In this document: positions 27,912 through 35,726 of the stretch, in pieces
Numbering within the stretch: the stretch's first letter is position 1
Layout: each line of letters starts with the position of its first letter
Assembly (NCBI RefSeq): GCF_000940805.1
Contig: NZ_CP007142.1
Coordinates: 3,510,593 to 3,574,592, forward strand
Direction of reading: 5' to 3'
DNA length: 64,000 nt
From: Gynuella sunshinyii YC6258
GTDB taxonomy: Bacteria > Pseudomonadota > Gammaproteobacteria > Pseudomonadales > Natronospirillaceae
Made by a program: the position numbers and the translations under genes
The notes under the pieces: generated by a model
Databases searched by the model: none
Told to the model about the DNA's origin: nothing
Seen by the model: only the letters and a program-made list of their open reading frames with translations

Positions 27912-27949
27912 CTGTTCGTTTTTCCTTGGGTTTAGAGTCGGCTACGGGG

Positions 27950-28582
27950 TTATTTCAAAGCGCTGCTATCAGTTTCTGGTGGTAATAGATCAAGCACCTC
28001 AGCCGGAATAGTGCCGTCTTTTATTTCGCCTTTGGTTCGCTCACGGTACTGGTTTGGATCTCCCTCAGCCACGGTGGCCGGGATGCGGGGAGTAAGTTCA
28101 AAATAATGCTCTTCCAGATGGTCTTTCGGGCAACCGGGGCGAATACACATTGCAGTCCACCAGATTTGTATCTCTCCCTGACCTGCAAACCCCGTGCTTA
28201 ATGTGTGGCTATACTTTGTGGTTGGATACTGTTGAAACCATTGTTTGATTTGTTCTTGCTTGGTTTTAGAGATTTCAACGGTGATTTCATAAAATGTTTG
28301 GTTGCGGTAAGAAAACCATCGTGCCCAGGCACTGTGAGGTAAAGGTATTTCATTAAAACTGGCAATGGTTCCAAATGGAGGTCTTTCATCTTCCTCAGTT
28401 TGGCCAGACAAATTACCTACAGGGACACCCCAGGATTCATTAAACACCAGTTTCTCCACCCAAATGGGCCAACCATGACCCCCAATGCCGCCTTCCGCAA
28501 AACCATAATCATAAGTATCAGACGCTTCGCAGGCGCTGATAACGATTAACATTAGGCTGATCCAAATGACAGGTTTAAGCAT
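27950..28582 (-). CDS. DUF2931-like lipoprotein, paralogue 2
   Basis: The 210-aa product is of the second subtype with paralogue 1: GFAEGGIGGHGWPIW, the segment LSGQTEEDERPPFG, and WFSYRNQTFYEITVEISKTK. The middle (PTTKYSHTLSTGFAGQGEIQ) and the cysteine region (CIRPGCPKDHLEEHYFEL) differ from the other subtype. The signal peptide and C-terminus are shared with the whole array. Confidence 0.75.
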   Translation of the reverse strand: MLKPVIWISLMLIVISACEASDTYDYGFAEGGIGGHGWPIWVEKLVFNESWGVPVGNLSGQTEEDERPPFGTIASFNEIPLPHSAWARWFSYRNQTFYEITVEISKTKQEQIKQWFQQYPTTKYSHTLSTGFAGQGEIQIWWTAMCIRPGCPKDHLEEHYFELTPRIPATVAEGDPNQYRERTKGEIKDGTIPAEVLDLLPPETDSSALK

Positions 28583-28620
28583 CTGTTTATTCTTCCTTGG
28601 GTTTAGAGTCGGCTACGGGG

Positions 28621-29259
28621 TTATTTCAAAGCGCTGCTATCGGTTTCTGGTGGTAATAGATCCAGCACCTCGGGCGGAATAGTGCCGTCTTTTATTTCGC
28701 CTTTGGTCCGCTCGCGGTACTGGCTCGGATCTCCCTCAGCCACGGTGGCTGGGACGCGGGAAGTAAGTTCAAAGTAGTGTCGTTCCAGATGATCTTCTGG
28801 ACAGTCTGATTGTACACAGCTTGCGTTCCACCAGATTTGTATCTCTCCCTGGCCTGCAAAGCCGGTAATCAATTTATGATTGTATTTAGATGTTGGATAC
28901 AGTTGAAACCATTGTTTGATTTGTTCTTGCTTGGTTTTAGAGAGTTCAACGGTGATTTCATAAAATGTTTGGTTACGATAAGAAAACCATCGTGCCGAGA
29001 CAGTGTACGGTAGCGGAATGAGTCCGAGGTTGGCAAAAGAGCCAAGTGGGGGGCTATCATCTTCTTCCGTTTGGCCAGACAAATTACCTACAGGGACACC
29101 CCAGGATTCATTAAACACCAGTTTTTCCACCCAAATGGGCCAACCATGACCACCAATGCCGCCTTCCGCAAAACCATAGTCATAAGTATCAGACGCTTCG
29201 CAGGCACTGATAATGATTAACAGCAGGCTGATCCAAATGACGGGTTTAAGCATTTTCAT
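28621..29259 (-). CDS. DUF2931-like lipoprotein, paralogue 1 (overlaps tle1)
   Basis: The 212-aa product starts at ATG 29259, four bases after AAGGAAG; a second in-frame ATG lies at 29253. The start falls inside the last codons of the lipase gene (14-bp overlap), so immunity is translated coupled to the effector, as in many type VI effector/immunity pairs. It is subtype 2 (GGIGGHGW, LSGQTEEDDSPPLG). The overlap makes it the likely cognate immunity gene; the other four may protect against related lipases. Confidence 0.8.
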   Translation of the reverse strand: MKMLKPVIWISLLLIIISACEASDTYDYGFAEGGIGGHGWPIWVEKLVFNESWGVPVGNLSGQTEEDDSPPLGSFANLGLIPLPYTVSARWFSYRNQTFYEITVELSKTKQEQIKQWFQLYPTSKYNHKLITGFAGQGEIQIWWNASCVQSDCPEDHLERHYFELTSRVPATVAEGDPSQYRERTKGEIKDGTIPPEVLDLLPPETDSSALK

Positions 29260-31729
29260 GTTGCTTCCTTGGTTGTATGGCTAGTTTAGGGCGGTTGGGA
29301 AATACCTGTCGGCGGTTAAAGAGAATCCCGGGAGTATTAACCAGGCTGAGGCCGCGTTCAGATGTATGAATATAATCCGCGAGATAGATTTTAGCTTGTT
29401 TGAGGTTGGCGCCATTGTGTTGCCAGTTCTGGTAACACCAGGCCAGATCGTTAGGGATGATGTAGTGTTGGTTGCTGGGGTCAATGGGTTTGAGAGGTAC
29501 TCCGCCAGCTATGGCGGCTTCGTACATCTGTCGCAATGGATAGATAGACAATTCTTTATGAATCGGCGTCAGTTCATAAATATTCGTGCCTTCCATCATC
29601 ACTGTGTTACCACGCCGTTCAATCTCTCGTTGCAACTGTCGTACTCTGAAACCATCCCAGCCGGCATCGTACACATGTTTAACCTGGTAGAAATCGCGCC
29701 AGTCGTCAAAACTGGTGGCCGCTCCGGGCAACGGGTTTTCATAGCCGCCACCCACATCGGCATGAACGCCGGGGACAATGGTTTCTGTAAAGTTGGCGGG
29801 CAAATGCTTGCGGGCATCTGTGATACGGGTTGAGGGAAAATTATGGCGAACTTCATGGGCTGCGACCAGATGTACGACCTGTTCGGCACTGTGCTCATGG
29901 AGGTTCAGGTTAAACTCTCCCTGTTTGTCGTTACCAGGCCAGTAAAAGCTGCCGACGGTATCCCAGAGCCCGACAAATGCCACACGACCAGTTAGATGCT
30001 GAGGAAAGGCATCAACAGCGGCCATTACCCCATAAGGTCGATATTCCGCCTTCCACTGGTTGATCATATTGACGAAGTGCCGCGATAACGCCGCGCCCCG
30101 GCTGAAACCAAACACATCGAAGATGATTTCGTCATACTTGCTGTTTTTAATATGTTCCCGCATATCACGTAGTGCTTTTATTATTCGCGCCTGTCCACCC
30201 TCTTTACCAACCCCAAAACCAAGACCAATGATATCTTCATTGGCTTTATATCCGTTATGGATGGTATAGCCATCGACGGTGCCGACACCAGAAACGTAAA
30301 TACGCCGTGTGGTCACGATCTCATAGGGTTTGTGTACGGTAACTTCTGGATATAAGTCATGCATCTTCGCCACATTGGAAATATCCCGGTCTGGCAGCTG
30401 TTCGTCGTTGTAGCGATTTTGATTCGTACCGTCGAAAAATAGCCCCAGCCTTAGAATACGTTTGGGTTTTGACAGGTTTTTTGAGGGTAGATAGTGCCAG
30501 TTGGAAGTGATCGACGGTACGGAGAGGGTTTTGAATAGCAGGAGGTTATTCTGCTCTGTTCGGGTAAACACTTTGTCCTGTTGACGTTGTAAACAGGCAA
30601 GCTGATACAGATTCTGACCCAGCTGTTGCAGCTGGTTGAAATAGGGAGAGTAGTTACCAGGCTGGTTTTTTGGGCGTTGTCTGTTGGTTCGGTATATCAG
30701 TGCAATCAGAGCGGCTTCTCTGGCCCAGGCGGCGGGCTCGTTGTATTTCAGCTGTTCAGCGATGCCGCACAGTGGTTGTAACCACTCTTCATTTGCCAGC
30801 AGATAAATCAGATCAACCATGCACTGCCCGACGACAGGGATATGGGTGCCAAGCACGCCACAGCTCTGATCCAACTGCCGGGACAGCTGCTGAGGATTAG
30901 TGTTTTGTCTGCGGCTGAACTGTCTGGTAAAAACATCCGGGCGTTGATATTGCTGTTCCCAGATGGTTTTAGCGAGTGTGAACAATGGTTCTATTGGATA
31001 GCCGTCATCCTGAAATAATGAAGGATCCATCTGTTCCGGATCTCCAGGATAGAGAAACTCGGTATTAATTAAATGTAGCCGCTGGACTCCCCGGGGCCAG
31101 CTCTTGAGCGGTTCTGCGTTTTGGCGCTGCTCGCTCAACTGCTCGCAGGTTTGCAAAAGAGCATCATGTGCCTGTTGCCATTGCTCATCAGTCACCGCAG
31201 TGCCAACCTGGTAGCAAATCGACTCCGGCGCAAATAACGACAGTTTGCCAGTATTGCCGGTCAGCCGATTCTGAAAGGACTGTGTGGGGGTGGTAATAAG
31301 GTAGTCTGTCAGGACACTGGTTTGGTTATCGGGATAGCAGTATCGCAACTGAGCAAAATAATCGGGGTTGTCGAAATTATCCACACCGGGGGTGCCGGAT
31401 GGCAGTGTATCAACAATGTCTGCGGTCCAGACTGGCTCGGGTTTGTCCAGGTTTATCCTTGGCCGGGCTGGTTTTGTGGCACCATGAACCTCACGAGGGG
31501 CGCATTCATACACAATGCCTTGTTTCAAACGATCCTGGCGCTTCAGTAAAGACAACTGTCCGCTGCTTTCTAATATAAAAAAATGCAGCCTGGTTTGTTC
31601 CGGAGTAAATGCATTTGCGTCTTCAGGATATTGATACGTAGCCCGCCAGCATAAGGGATTGAGTGAATAACCCTGGCGGTTAATAAAGTCTTTGATGGGT
31701 TGGGGAAGGGCAGTGATTTCCTGGGGCAT
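29246..31729 (-). CDS. tle1: DUF2235 lipase, Tle1-like type VI effector
   Basis: The 827-aa product has a DUF2235 alpha/beta-hydrolase domain from about residue 430: LRLGLFFDGTNQNRYNDEQ, the nucleophile elbow FGFSRGAALSR (GxSxG), GLWDTVGSF, and PGVHADVGGGY with likely acid and base residues. The N-terminal 400 residues are an extension of unknown fold. DUF2235 proteins include Tle1 phospholipases injected by type VI secretion. No VgrG, PAAR or DUF4123 gene is adjacent, so it may be an orphan effector cargo. Five lipoprotein genes follow. No signal peptide is present, as expected of an effector delivered by injection. Confidence 0.88.
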   Translation of the reverse strand: MPQEITALPQPIKDFINRQGYSLNPLCWRATYQYPEDANAFTPEQTRLHFFILESSGQLSLLKRQDRLKQGIVYECAPREVHGATKPARPRINLDKPEPVWTADIVDTLPSGTPGVDNFDNPDYFAQLRYCYPDNQTSVLTDYLITTPTQSFQNRLTGNTGKLSLFAPESICYQVGTAVTDEQWQQAHDALLQTCEQLSEQRQNAEPLKSWPRGVQRLHLINTEFLYPGDPEQMDPSLFQDDGYPIEPLFTLAKTIWEQQYQRPDVFTRQFSRRQNTNPQQLSRQLDQSCGVLGTHIPVVGQCMVDLIYLLANEEWLQPLCGIAEQLKYNEPAAWAREAALIALIYRTNRQRPKNQPGNYSPYFNQLQQLGQNLYQLACLQRQQDKVFTRTEQNNLLLFKTLSVPSITSNWHYLPSKNLSKPKRILRLGLFFDGTNQNRYNDEQLPDRDISNVAKMHDLYPEVTVHKPYEIVTTRRIYVSGVGTVDGYTIHNGYKANEDIIGLGFGVGKEGGQARIIKALRDMREHIKNSKYDEIIFDVFGFSRGAALSRHFVNMINQWKAEYRPYGVMAAVDAFPQHLTGRVAFVGLWDTVGSFYWPGNDKQGEFNLNLHEHSAEQVVHLVAAHEVRHNFPSTRITDARKHLPANFTETIVPGVHADVGGGYENPLPGAATSFDDWRDFYQVKHVYDAGWDGFRVRQLQREIERRGNTVMMEGTNIYELTPIHKELSIYPLRQMYEAAIAGGVPLKPIDPSNQHYIIPNDLAWCYQNWQHNGANLKQAKIYLADYIHTSERGLSLVNTPGILFNRRQVFPNRPKLAIQPRKQHENA

Positions 31730-32069
31730 GAAGCAACGTTCCTTATTCTGTTCGCTGATCCCAATGGATGCGTTGAGTGCACTGCCTGCTCACTCTGACT
31801 GGTTTTAAATGTTTAAAGTCTTATCTCAATAAACCATCCAGGCCGTCAAATTTTAATGTTATTTTTATAAACGAAGTCACATTTCAGTATCATTTTTGCG
31901 TTTTCCTGAGCGGCAACAATGTCAGTATGATTCTTCATTATCTCGCTATCGACAAAGCACGGCAGTAACATCGTGCAGTGGAGGTTATGCTCGGGGCCAT
32001 GAATCCGGAATAAATCGTTCAGTTGGGTGAGAGGTGCTTCCTCGCCAGCATCAAAACTATTCCTATTTT
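31730..32069. other. Intergenic region, no gene seen
   Basis: This 340-bp AT-rich region lies upstream of the lipase gene and should contain its promoter. A 63-codon plus-strand frame at 31777-31968 has no supporting features. Confidence 0.4.
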
Positions 32070-32210
32070 TCAGAGGCCCTCTAGCATTTCGCCTGGCTGT
32101 GAAAGCGGAATCATATCGATATTTTTAGCCCTGAACCATTTGCCGAAGCAGTAGGGGTTTTTGCTATCCAATAATGCTTCCGGGTCATTTCCTTCCAGGA
32201 ACACAGGCAT
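32070..32210 (-). CDS. Very small protein, 46 aa, unknown
   Basis: An ATG at 32210, preceded by AAGAAGAG at good spacing, opens a 46-codon frame: MPVFLEGNDPEALLDSKNPY, then CFGKWFRAKNIDMIPLSQPG, and ending near EMLEGL. The composition is protein-like. The start lies just 14 bases from the GTTATTG edge of an attC-like site, as in integron cassettes. It could be a complete small cassette gene or the front of a truncated one. The overlapping longer frame in another phase (32111-32344) looks non-coding. Confidence 0.4.
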   Translation of the reverse strand: MPVFLEGNDPEALLDSKNPYCFGKWFRAKNIDMIPLSQPGEMLEGL

Positions 32211-32223
32211 AAACTCTTCTTTT

Positions 32224-32285
32224 CAATAACCCCTGAGGTGACGACACACGCGACGTAAAAGTCGCTGTGCCTGTATTTGTTAATT
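32224..32285 (-). other. attC-like site 1
   Basis: Read on the minus strand, the site starts with AATTAAC, which includes the TAA stop of the gene at 32280, and ends with GTTATTG just before the next start. Between them is an imperfect hairpin (CACAGCGAC and GTCGCGTGTG, one bulged base). The stop in the left edge and start near the right edge are the layout of integron cassettes. The core bases differ from the GTTRRRY consensus at two positions, so this is tentative. Confidence 0.35.
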
Positions 32286-32714
32286 GTAGAGTGCACCAAT
32301 GCCAAAAAATACCAAAGGCCTCCATTTACTCTCGGCGGGTTCATATCCTGGTCCTCCTCCTATTTCTATTGGGTAGGACCATTCACCTTCTTCCCGACGG
32401 CCAAATTCATGTCCTACTCCCATGTTCAGCCCATAGACGTTAGTTCGGCTGTCACTATCATAGTTGTAGTAATTTAAGGTTGTATAACCAACAACAAGAT
32501 AGTCCATTTCAGAATAATGCCTTTTATATGAAACCCCATAGGTAGTGCCAAAGTCAGAACCATTTAAGTGAAATTCTACGGCGTTAGAGTTATCAAAGTC
32601 GTAACCAATAATGAAACCTCCACGAGAAAAGGCAGATAATTGATAACCAGCATATATTCCTTCAGCAAAACAAGTGTTGGAAAGAACTAAAATTAACAGT
32701 GCGGATATTTTCAT
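32280..32714 (-). CDS. Small outer-membrane beta-barrel-like protein
   Basis: The 144-aa product has a signal peptide (MKISALLILVLSNTCFAEG, cleavage after CFA). The mature part has alternating hydrophobic and polar residues rich in Gly and Tyr (YAGYQLSAFSRGGFIIGYDF, MDYLVVGYTTLNYYNYDSD), typical of short barrels, and ends GIGALYN. I do not recognise a specific family. The TAA stop lies within attC-like site 1. Confidence 0.65.
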   Translation of the reverse strand: MKISALLILVLSNTCFAEGIYAGYQLSAFSRGGFIIGYDFDNSNAVEFHLNGSDFGTTYGVSYKRHYSEMDYLVVGYTTLNYYNYDSDSRTNVYGLNMGVGHEFGRREEGEWSYPIEIGGGPGYEPAESKWRPLVFFGIGALYN

Positions 32715-32792
32715 AAATTGTAGTGAACTCCGGAGTATGGAGTGGTAGGGGCTGAGCCGTTCCCGCCTGGCAGGAAGGGCATGATATTCTTG

Positions 32793-33176
32793 TCAGAGCG
32801 GAGTTCGTCTGTGAAATTTGACATATAAATCCTTCAGGGTCTCTGGCAGAACCGACCAGTATGGTCGAGCTTTATCTGCCGAAATCAGCCAAAACAGGTT
32901 CTCAACAAAAGCGACATCAACTGTTTGCTTGATGTCATCGGTACCGGTCAGATACGAATAGCGAATAAAGTCAAAAAGATCTACATACTTTATCGGGTCG
33001 GTACTCTTTTGCATCTCACCATTGATGGCGTTTGCCAGTGCCTCAAACCAAGTGTACGAATAGAATTTTTCATCATAGTCTGCCCACCGTTTTTGATATT
33101 CGATCTCAACCATTTCCTTTACCTGAGGAAACTTTGCTTTCACATCTTCACAAAACTTGTCTCGTGATTCACACAT
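32793..33176 (-). CDS. Hypothetical cytoplasmic protein, 127 aa
   Basis: The product is soluble, acidic and helical, rich in aromatics (YSYTWFEALANAI, FVENLFWLISADKARPYW). It has no signal peptide. The look is that of small immunity-like proteins found near polymorphic toxins, but I cannot assign a family. The ATG at 33176 is five bases after a GTTAGAA sequence. The reading frame is well formed and its composition is protein-like. Confidence 0.55.
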   Translation of the reverse strand: MCESRDKFCEDVKAKFPQVKEMVEIEYQKRWADYDEKFYSYTWFEALANAINGEMQKSTDPIKYVDLFDFIRYSYLTGTDDIKQTVDVAFVENLFWLISADKARPYWSVLPETLKDLYVKFHRRTPL

Positions 33177-33182
33177 ATAGTT

Positions 33183-33392
33183 CTAACGCCTGAAGTGTAC
33201 TTGTAATACGCCGGAACGGAACTCCCGGCTCGACAGGGACCGGAGCTGTGCGGCGAACAAATTCGAGTGTTTTGCCAAAATTTCCATAAAGGCTTTCGCA
33301 GCTGCTTTGTGTGCAGCGAACCTGGGTTCAGCATTTGAACCACTGTATCCTTGATCGACCAGTAATCTCTGATTCTGAAAACATGTTAAAAC
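33183..33392 (-). pseudogene. Start-less 69-codon coding remnant
   Basis: This frame lies between two stops and reads as protein: LLVDQGYSGSNAEPRFAAHK, then AAAKAFMEILAKHSNLFAAQ, ending GVLQVHFRR. The only ATG is internal. It ends at a TAG within GTTAGAA, right before the next gene. It looks like the C-terminal half of a lost gene; I do not recognise the family. Confidence 0.35.
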
Positions 33393-33443
33393 CTAATTAC
33401 GTATAACGTTTACTCCCGTGGTTGGTAGAGCATAGTCACCAAT

Positions 33444-33707
33444 CTACTGCATGTACCTGTATGGATCACCAGTGATAACCCAAGCATGCCCTTTGCCTGG
33501 ACATACAACCTCCATATATTGATATTGTTTCTCAATTTTCTTCTTGCCTGCGGTGCACACTTCACCCTTCTGAATAATGAACGATTCACTTCCTTCTGGA
33601 GTTGCAAAGGTTTGCAGATCCTTTTCGGCAATTATTGCCTTTGGTTCATCTTCTTTGAAACACCCGGCCAAAAGGATGCAAATGACTAAAAGGTAAAAAA
33701 GTCTCAT
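33444..33707 (-). CDS. Small lipoprotein, unknown
   Basis: The ATG at 33707 starts MRLFYLLVICILLAGCFKED, a short signal peptide with lipobox LAGC. The mature part is about 70 aa with two cysteines (GEVCTAGKKK and MEVVCPGKGHAW). A start five codons upstream (33722) lies inside the attC-like site and is less likely. The start is close to the GTTAGGC edge of attC-like site 2. Role unknown. Confidence 0.65.
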   Translation of the reverse strand: MRLFYLLVICILLAGCFKEDEPKAIIAEKDLQTFATPEGSESFIIQKGEVCTAGKKKIEKQYQYMEVVCPGKGHAWVITGDPYRYMQ

Positions 33708-33713
33708 TTTTCT

Positions 33714-33759
33714 GCCTAACATTTACGACACGCGCAACGTGACGAGTCGCTTGTTACAT
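33714..33759 (-). other. attC-like site 2
   Basis: On the minus strand this runs from ATGTAAC to GTTAGGC; the latter fits the GTTRRRY core exactly. Between them lies an imperfect hairpin (GCGACTCG and CGTGTCGT). The TAA in the left edge is the stop of the upstream damaged gene, and the right edge is eight bases from the next start. Its interior resembles that of attC-like site 1 (ACGACAC, GCG, ACGT, GTCGCT). This is the better of the two sites. Confidence 0.45.
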
Positions 33760-34047
33760 TGCAGTTTCTACCCATCCTTGAAGGTGAGTGGCAACCATCG
33801 TTTTAATTTTATTAAGCCGTAAGTAGTCGTCTTATGATGCGGATATTTTTGTATACATGCCCATTACATCTACAACAAACGAACAGCTAGTTTCTACGCC
33901 GTCTGCGTTTTGGTGACAACTACCAACCCACAATCCTTTACAACTACCATCAGGTTCAAAGTTTGTTCTTGGCTCAGCTGTTACCATTAACCCGGCAATT
34001 AAATAGATCGTCCTGATCTCTTTAATTGCCGGGTTAATAATTATCAT
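33754..34047 (-). pseudogene. Small gene interrupted by one in-frame stop
   Basis: From ATG 34047 the frame reads MIIINPAIKEIRTIYLIAGL, then TAEPRTNFEPDGSCKGLWVG, and on to a TAA at 33832-33834. Past this stop the same frame continues as DDYLRLNKIKTMVATHLQGW and ends at a TAA within attC-like site 2. The parts therefore look like one gene of about 97 codons broken by a single nonsense change (or assembly error). The region after the start resembles a short signal or membrane segment. Family unknown. Confidence 0.45.
33986..34038. repeat. Long near-perfect hairpin
   Basis: Perfect 18-bp arms (33986-34003 and 34021-34038) are followed inwards by one mismatch and a 5-bp stem (AGATC/GATCT), leaving a 5-base loop. 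The arms begin ATTAAC and end GTTAAT. It lies within the 5' part of the damaged small gene. There is no T-run, so it is not a standard terminator. Confidence 0.85.
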
Positions 34048-34221
34048 GATTTCCAGAGGCAATAACTGTCAATTTATAGCTTATTCATAGAGTCTACGAT
34101 AGCGCCCAAACTGCGAAGGGCAGTTTTATGTAAACAGAGCGCAGCGACTATAAGCATGGGCGCAGCAGTAATAACCCACTTTCAATAAAACCAATGTGTT
34201 CTAGACAACACCCTGATATTC

Positions 34222-34959
34222 TTATGCTTGAGCTGTAGGTCGAACAACAATATCTCCAATATCAACATCACTTGGCTGTTCAATAGAAAATGCAATCGCA
34301 CGTGCGATTGCATCAGGAGAAATCGCCATTTGGTCTGAAAGTTCCTTGATCTGAGCCTTTACGACTGGGTTAGCTATAGAGTCAACGAAGTTCGTTTTGA
34401 CAAAACCCGGGGAAACGCTGGTCACACGCAGTTTATCTCCAGCTTCTTGCCGCAATCCTTCCATCATAGTGCGAACCGCATTTTTGGTACCTGCATATAC
34501 TGCCATATTAGGTACAATCTTCAGCCCGGCAGTAGAAATGACAGTCACGAAATGACCTGTTTCCTGGCGGCGAAAAACTGGTAAGGCTGCAGCTACGCCA
34601 TACAGAAAGCCTTTGATATTTACATCTATCATATCTTCCCAGTCGTCAACACACAGATCATCAAGTGGCGCAATGGGCCCAACACCAGCATTAGTGACAA
34701 AAACATCAAGCCTACCGAATTTCTCGCAAGCCAAATTTACGAGGCCTTTCAAATCATCCTTTTTTCTGACATCTGTAGATATATAAACACATTCACCACC
34801 CGCATTAACGATACGATCGGCAAGTGCCTGCAGCTTATCTAAGCCACGAGCTCCCATAACTATCTTGGCTCCGTGCTCTGCGAGCAAGAGCGCTGTGGCT
34901 TCTCCGATCCCGCTGCTTGCGCCGGTTATGGCAATAACTTTATCTTTAATTGCTAACAT
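34222..34959 (-). CDS. Short-chain dehydrogenase/reductase
   Basis: ATG 34959 (245 aa), with GGAG nine bases upstream, is preferred over the start at 34986. The classical SDR pattern is complete: AITGASSGIGEA for the dinucleotide, VTNAGVGPIAP for the NAG motif, catalytic Ser in TVISTAGL, and YAGTKNAV as YxxxK. Arg in MGARGLDK and similar residues suggest NADP preference. The family acts on many alcohols and ketones, so the substrate cannot be named. It ends VRPTAQA. It lies alone within the accessory segment. Confidence 0.9.
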   Translation of the reverse strand: MLAIKDKVIAITGASSGIGEATALLLAEHGAKIVMGARGLDKLQALADRIVNAGGECVYISTDVRKKDDLKGLVNLACEKFGRLDVFVTNAGVGPIAPLDDLCVDDWEDMIDVNIKGFLYGVAAALPVFRRQETGHFVTVISTAGLKIVPNMAVYAGTKNAVRTMMEGLRQEAGDKLRVTSVSPGFVKTNFVDSIANPVVKAQIKELSDQMAISPDAIARAIAFSIEQPSDVDIGDIVVRPTAQA

Positions 34960-35060
34960 CTTGATCTCCAGTTGAAGGCATTGCAATGTGAGCTAACGAT
35001 GCCAGACAGTTTCTTTAATGTCTGACCATAAAATATCCCGTAGACGTTTATGTCCTGGAT

Positions 35061-35102
35061 GAATATTGTTCATTTCTCCATAACGACTTGGCGAAATATA
35101 AT
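35061..35102 (+). repeat. Intergenic direct repeat, copy 1
   Basis: About 42 bp matching a second copy at 35602-35644; the shared core reads CCATAAC-N-ACTTG-NN-GAAATATAAT. The two copies enclose the small membrane-protein gene, as a duplicated cassette boundary would. Confidence 0.55.
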
Positions 35103-35211
35103 GTCTGGTCACATGCCCTTGTTATACATCAAATTCACTAAGGTCTCAGGCAGAAGTGCTGGCTTCGCTGTTATCCTGCTGAGCTAACGTGTTCGTCTTT
35201 TCGATCAGTGA

Positions 35212-35460
35212 TTAACGGCGAAACCAAAAAATGATAGCACCCTGTAGTATTGATGCAGACAGAATCCATGGGGCTGATAGGCCAGCCGTGATTGCTAAAG
35301 CGCCAAACAGCTGAATACTTATGAGTTGAAAAGCGTAAGCGCCACCAGTCCAATTCATTTGGATAGCGCAGAATCCTGACAGAATAAAAATGATCCAAAG
35401 CCATTTTTTCCCTGGCATGGGTGTGTGAATGCATACGATTAACGTGAATAAAATAAACAA
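35212..35460 (-). CDS. Small membrane protein, N-terminus doubtful
   Basis: The frame from a TTG at 35460 gives 82 aa with three likely membrane helices (FILFTLIVCIH, WLWIIFILSGFCAI, WILSASILQGAIIFW). The natural N-terminus seems to lie in another frame upstream (VIKIGVTVFGFVAGSF), with a stop in the present frame at 35479-35481. A single-base frameshift would join the two, so the gene may be broken. It resembles short hydrophobic proteins common in accessory regions; function unknown. Confidence 0.45.
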   Translation of the reverse strand: MFILFTLIVCIHTPMPGKKWLWIIFILSGFCAIQMNWTGGAYAFQLISIQLFGALAITAGLSAPWILSASILQGAIIFWFRR

Positions 35461-35601
35461 CGGTACTAAAACTGCCAGCTACAAAACCAAATACTGTAAC
35501 GCCGATTTTGATGACAAGCTAAAAGCGTTAATTTCTTTTTGGGATGCTTGGGTTTGATGCACATTGATACCGATAACCTGAAGAACCTTAAAAGTACGCC
35601 C

Positions 35602-35644
35602 CATATTTTTCGCGTTTACCCATAACTACTTGAAGAAATATAAT
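35602..35644 (+). repeat. Intergenic direct repeat, copy 2
   Basis: Second copy of the motif at 35061-35102, in the same orientation, about 540 bp away. Confidence 0.55.
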
Positions 35645-35726
35645 CCCTCAAACATCGGTATGGTACAGTTGGTGGCTTTTTTGAAAAAAAGGTGACGACT
35701 CTACCATATCCGAGTGCTTTGATTTG

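Larger units (their letters stand above)
25940..29259 (-). repeat. Five-copy tandem gene array
   Basis: Five paralogous genes of about 630 bp, spaced by near-identical 38-bp gaps, form direct repeats of about 670 bp. Ends are conserved and the middle varies. Two subtypes are visible (copies 1-2 and copies 3-5). The array grew by duplication and was reshuffled by conversion. Confidence 0.9.

Noticed and set aside
25940-29259. Assembly artefact duplicating one lipoprotein gene
   Set aside because: The copies differ clearly in sequence and fall in two subtypes; only part of copies 3 and 5 is identical.
32111-32344. 77-aa minus-strand frame
   Set aside because: It overlaps the attC-like site and two better-supported genes in other frames.
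33177-33190. Third attC-like site at the GTTAGAA before the gene at 33176
   Set aside because: A coding remnant runs up to this point, and no matching hairpin with an AAC edge is clear, so the core match may be chance.
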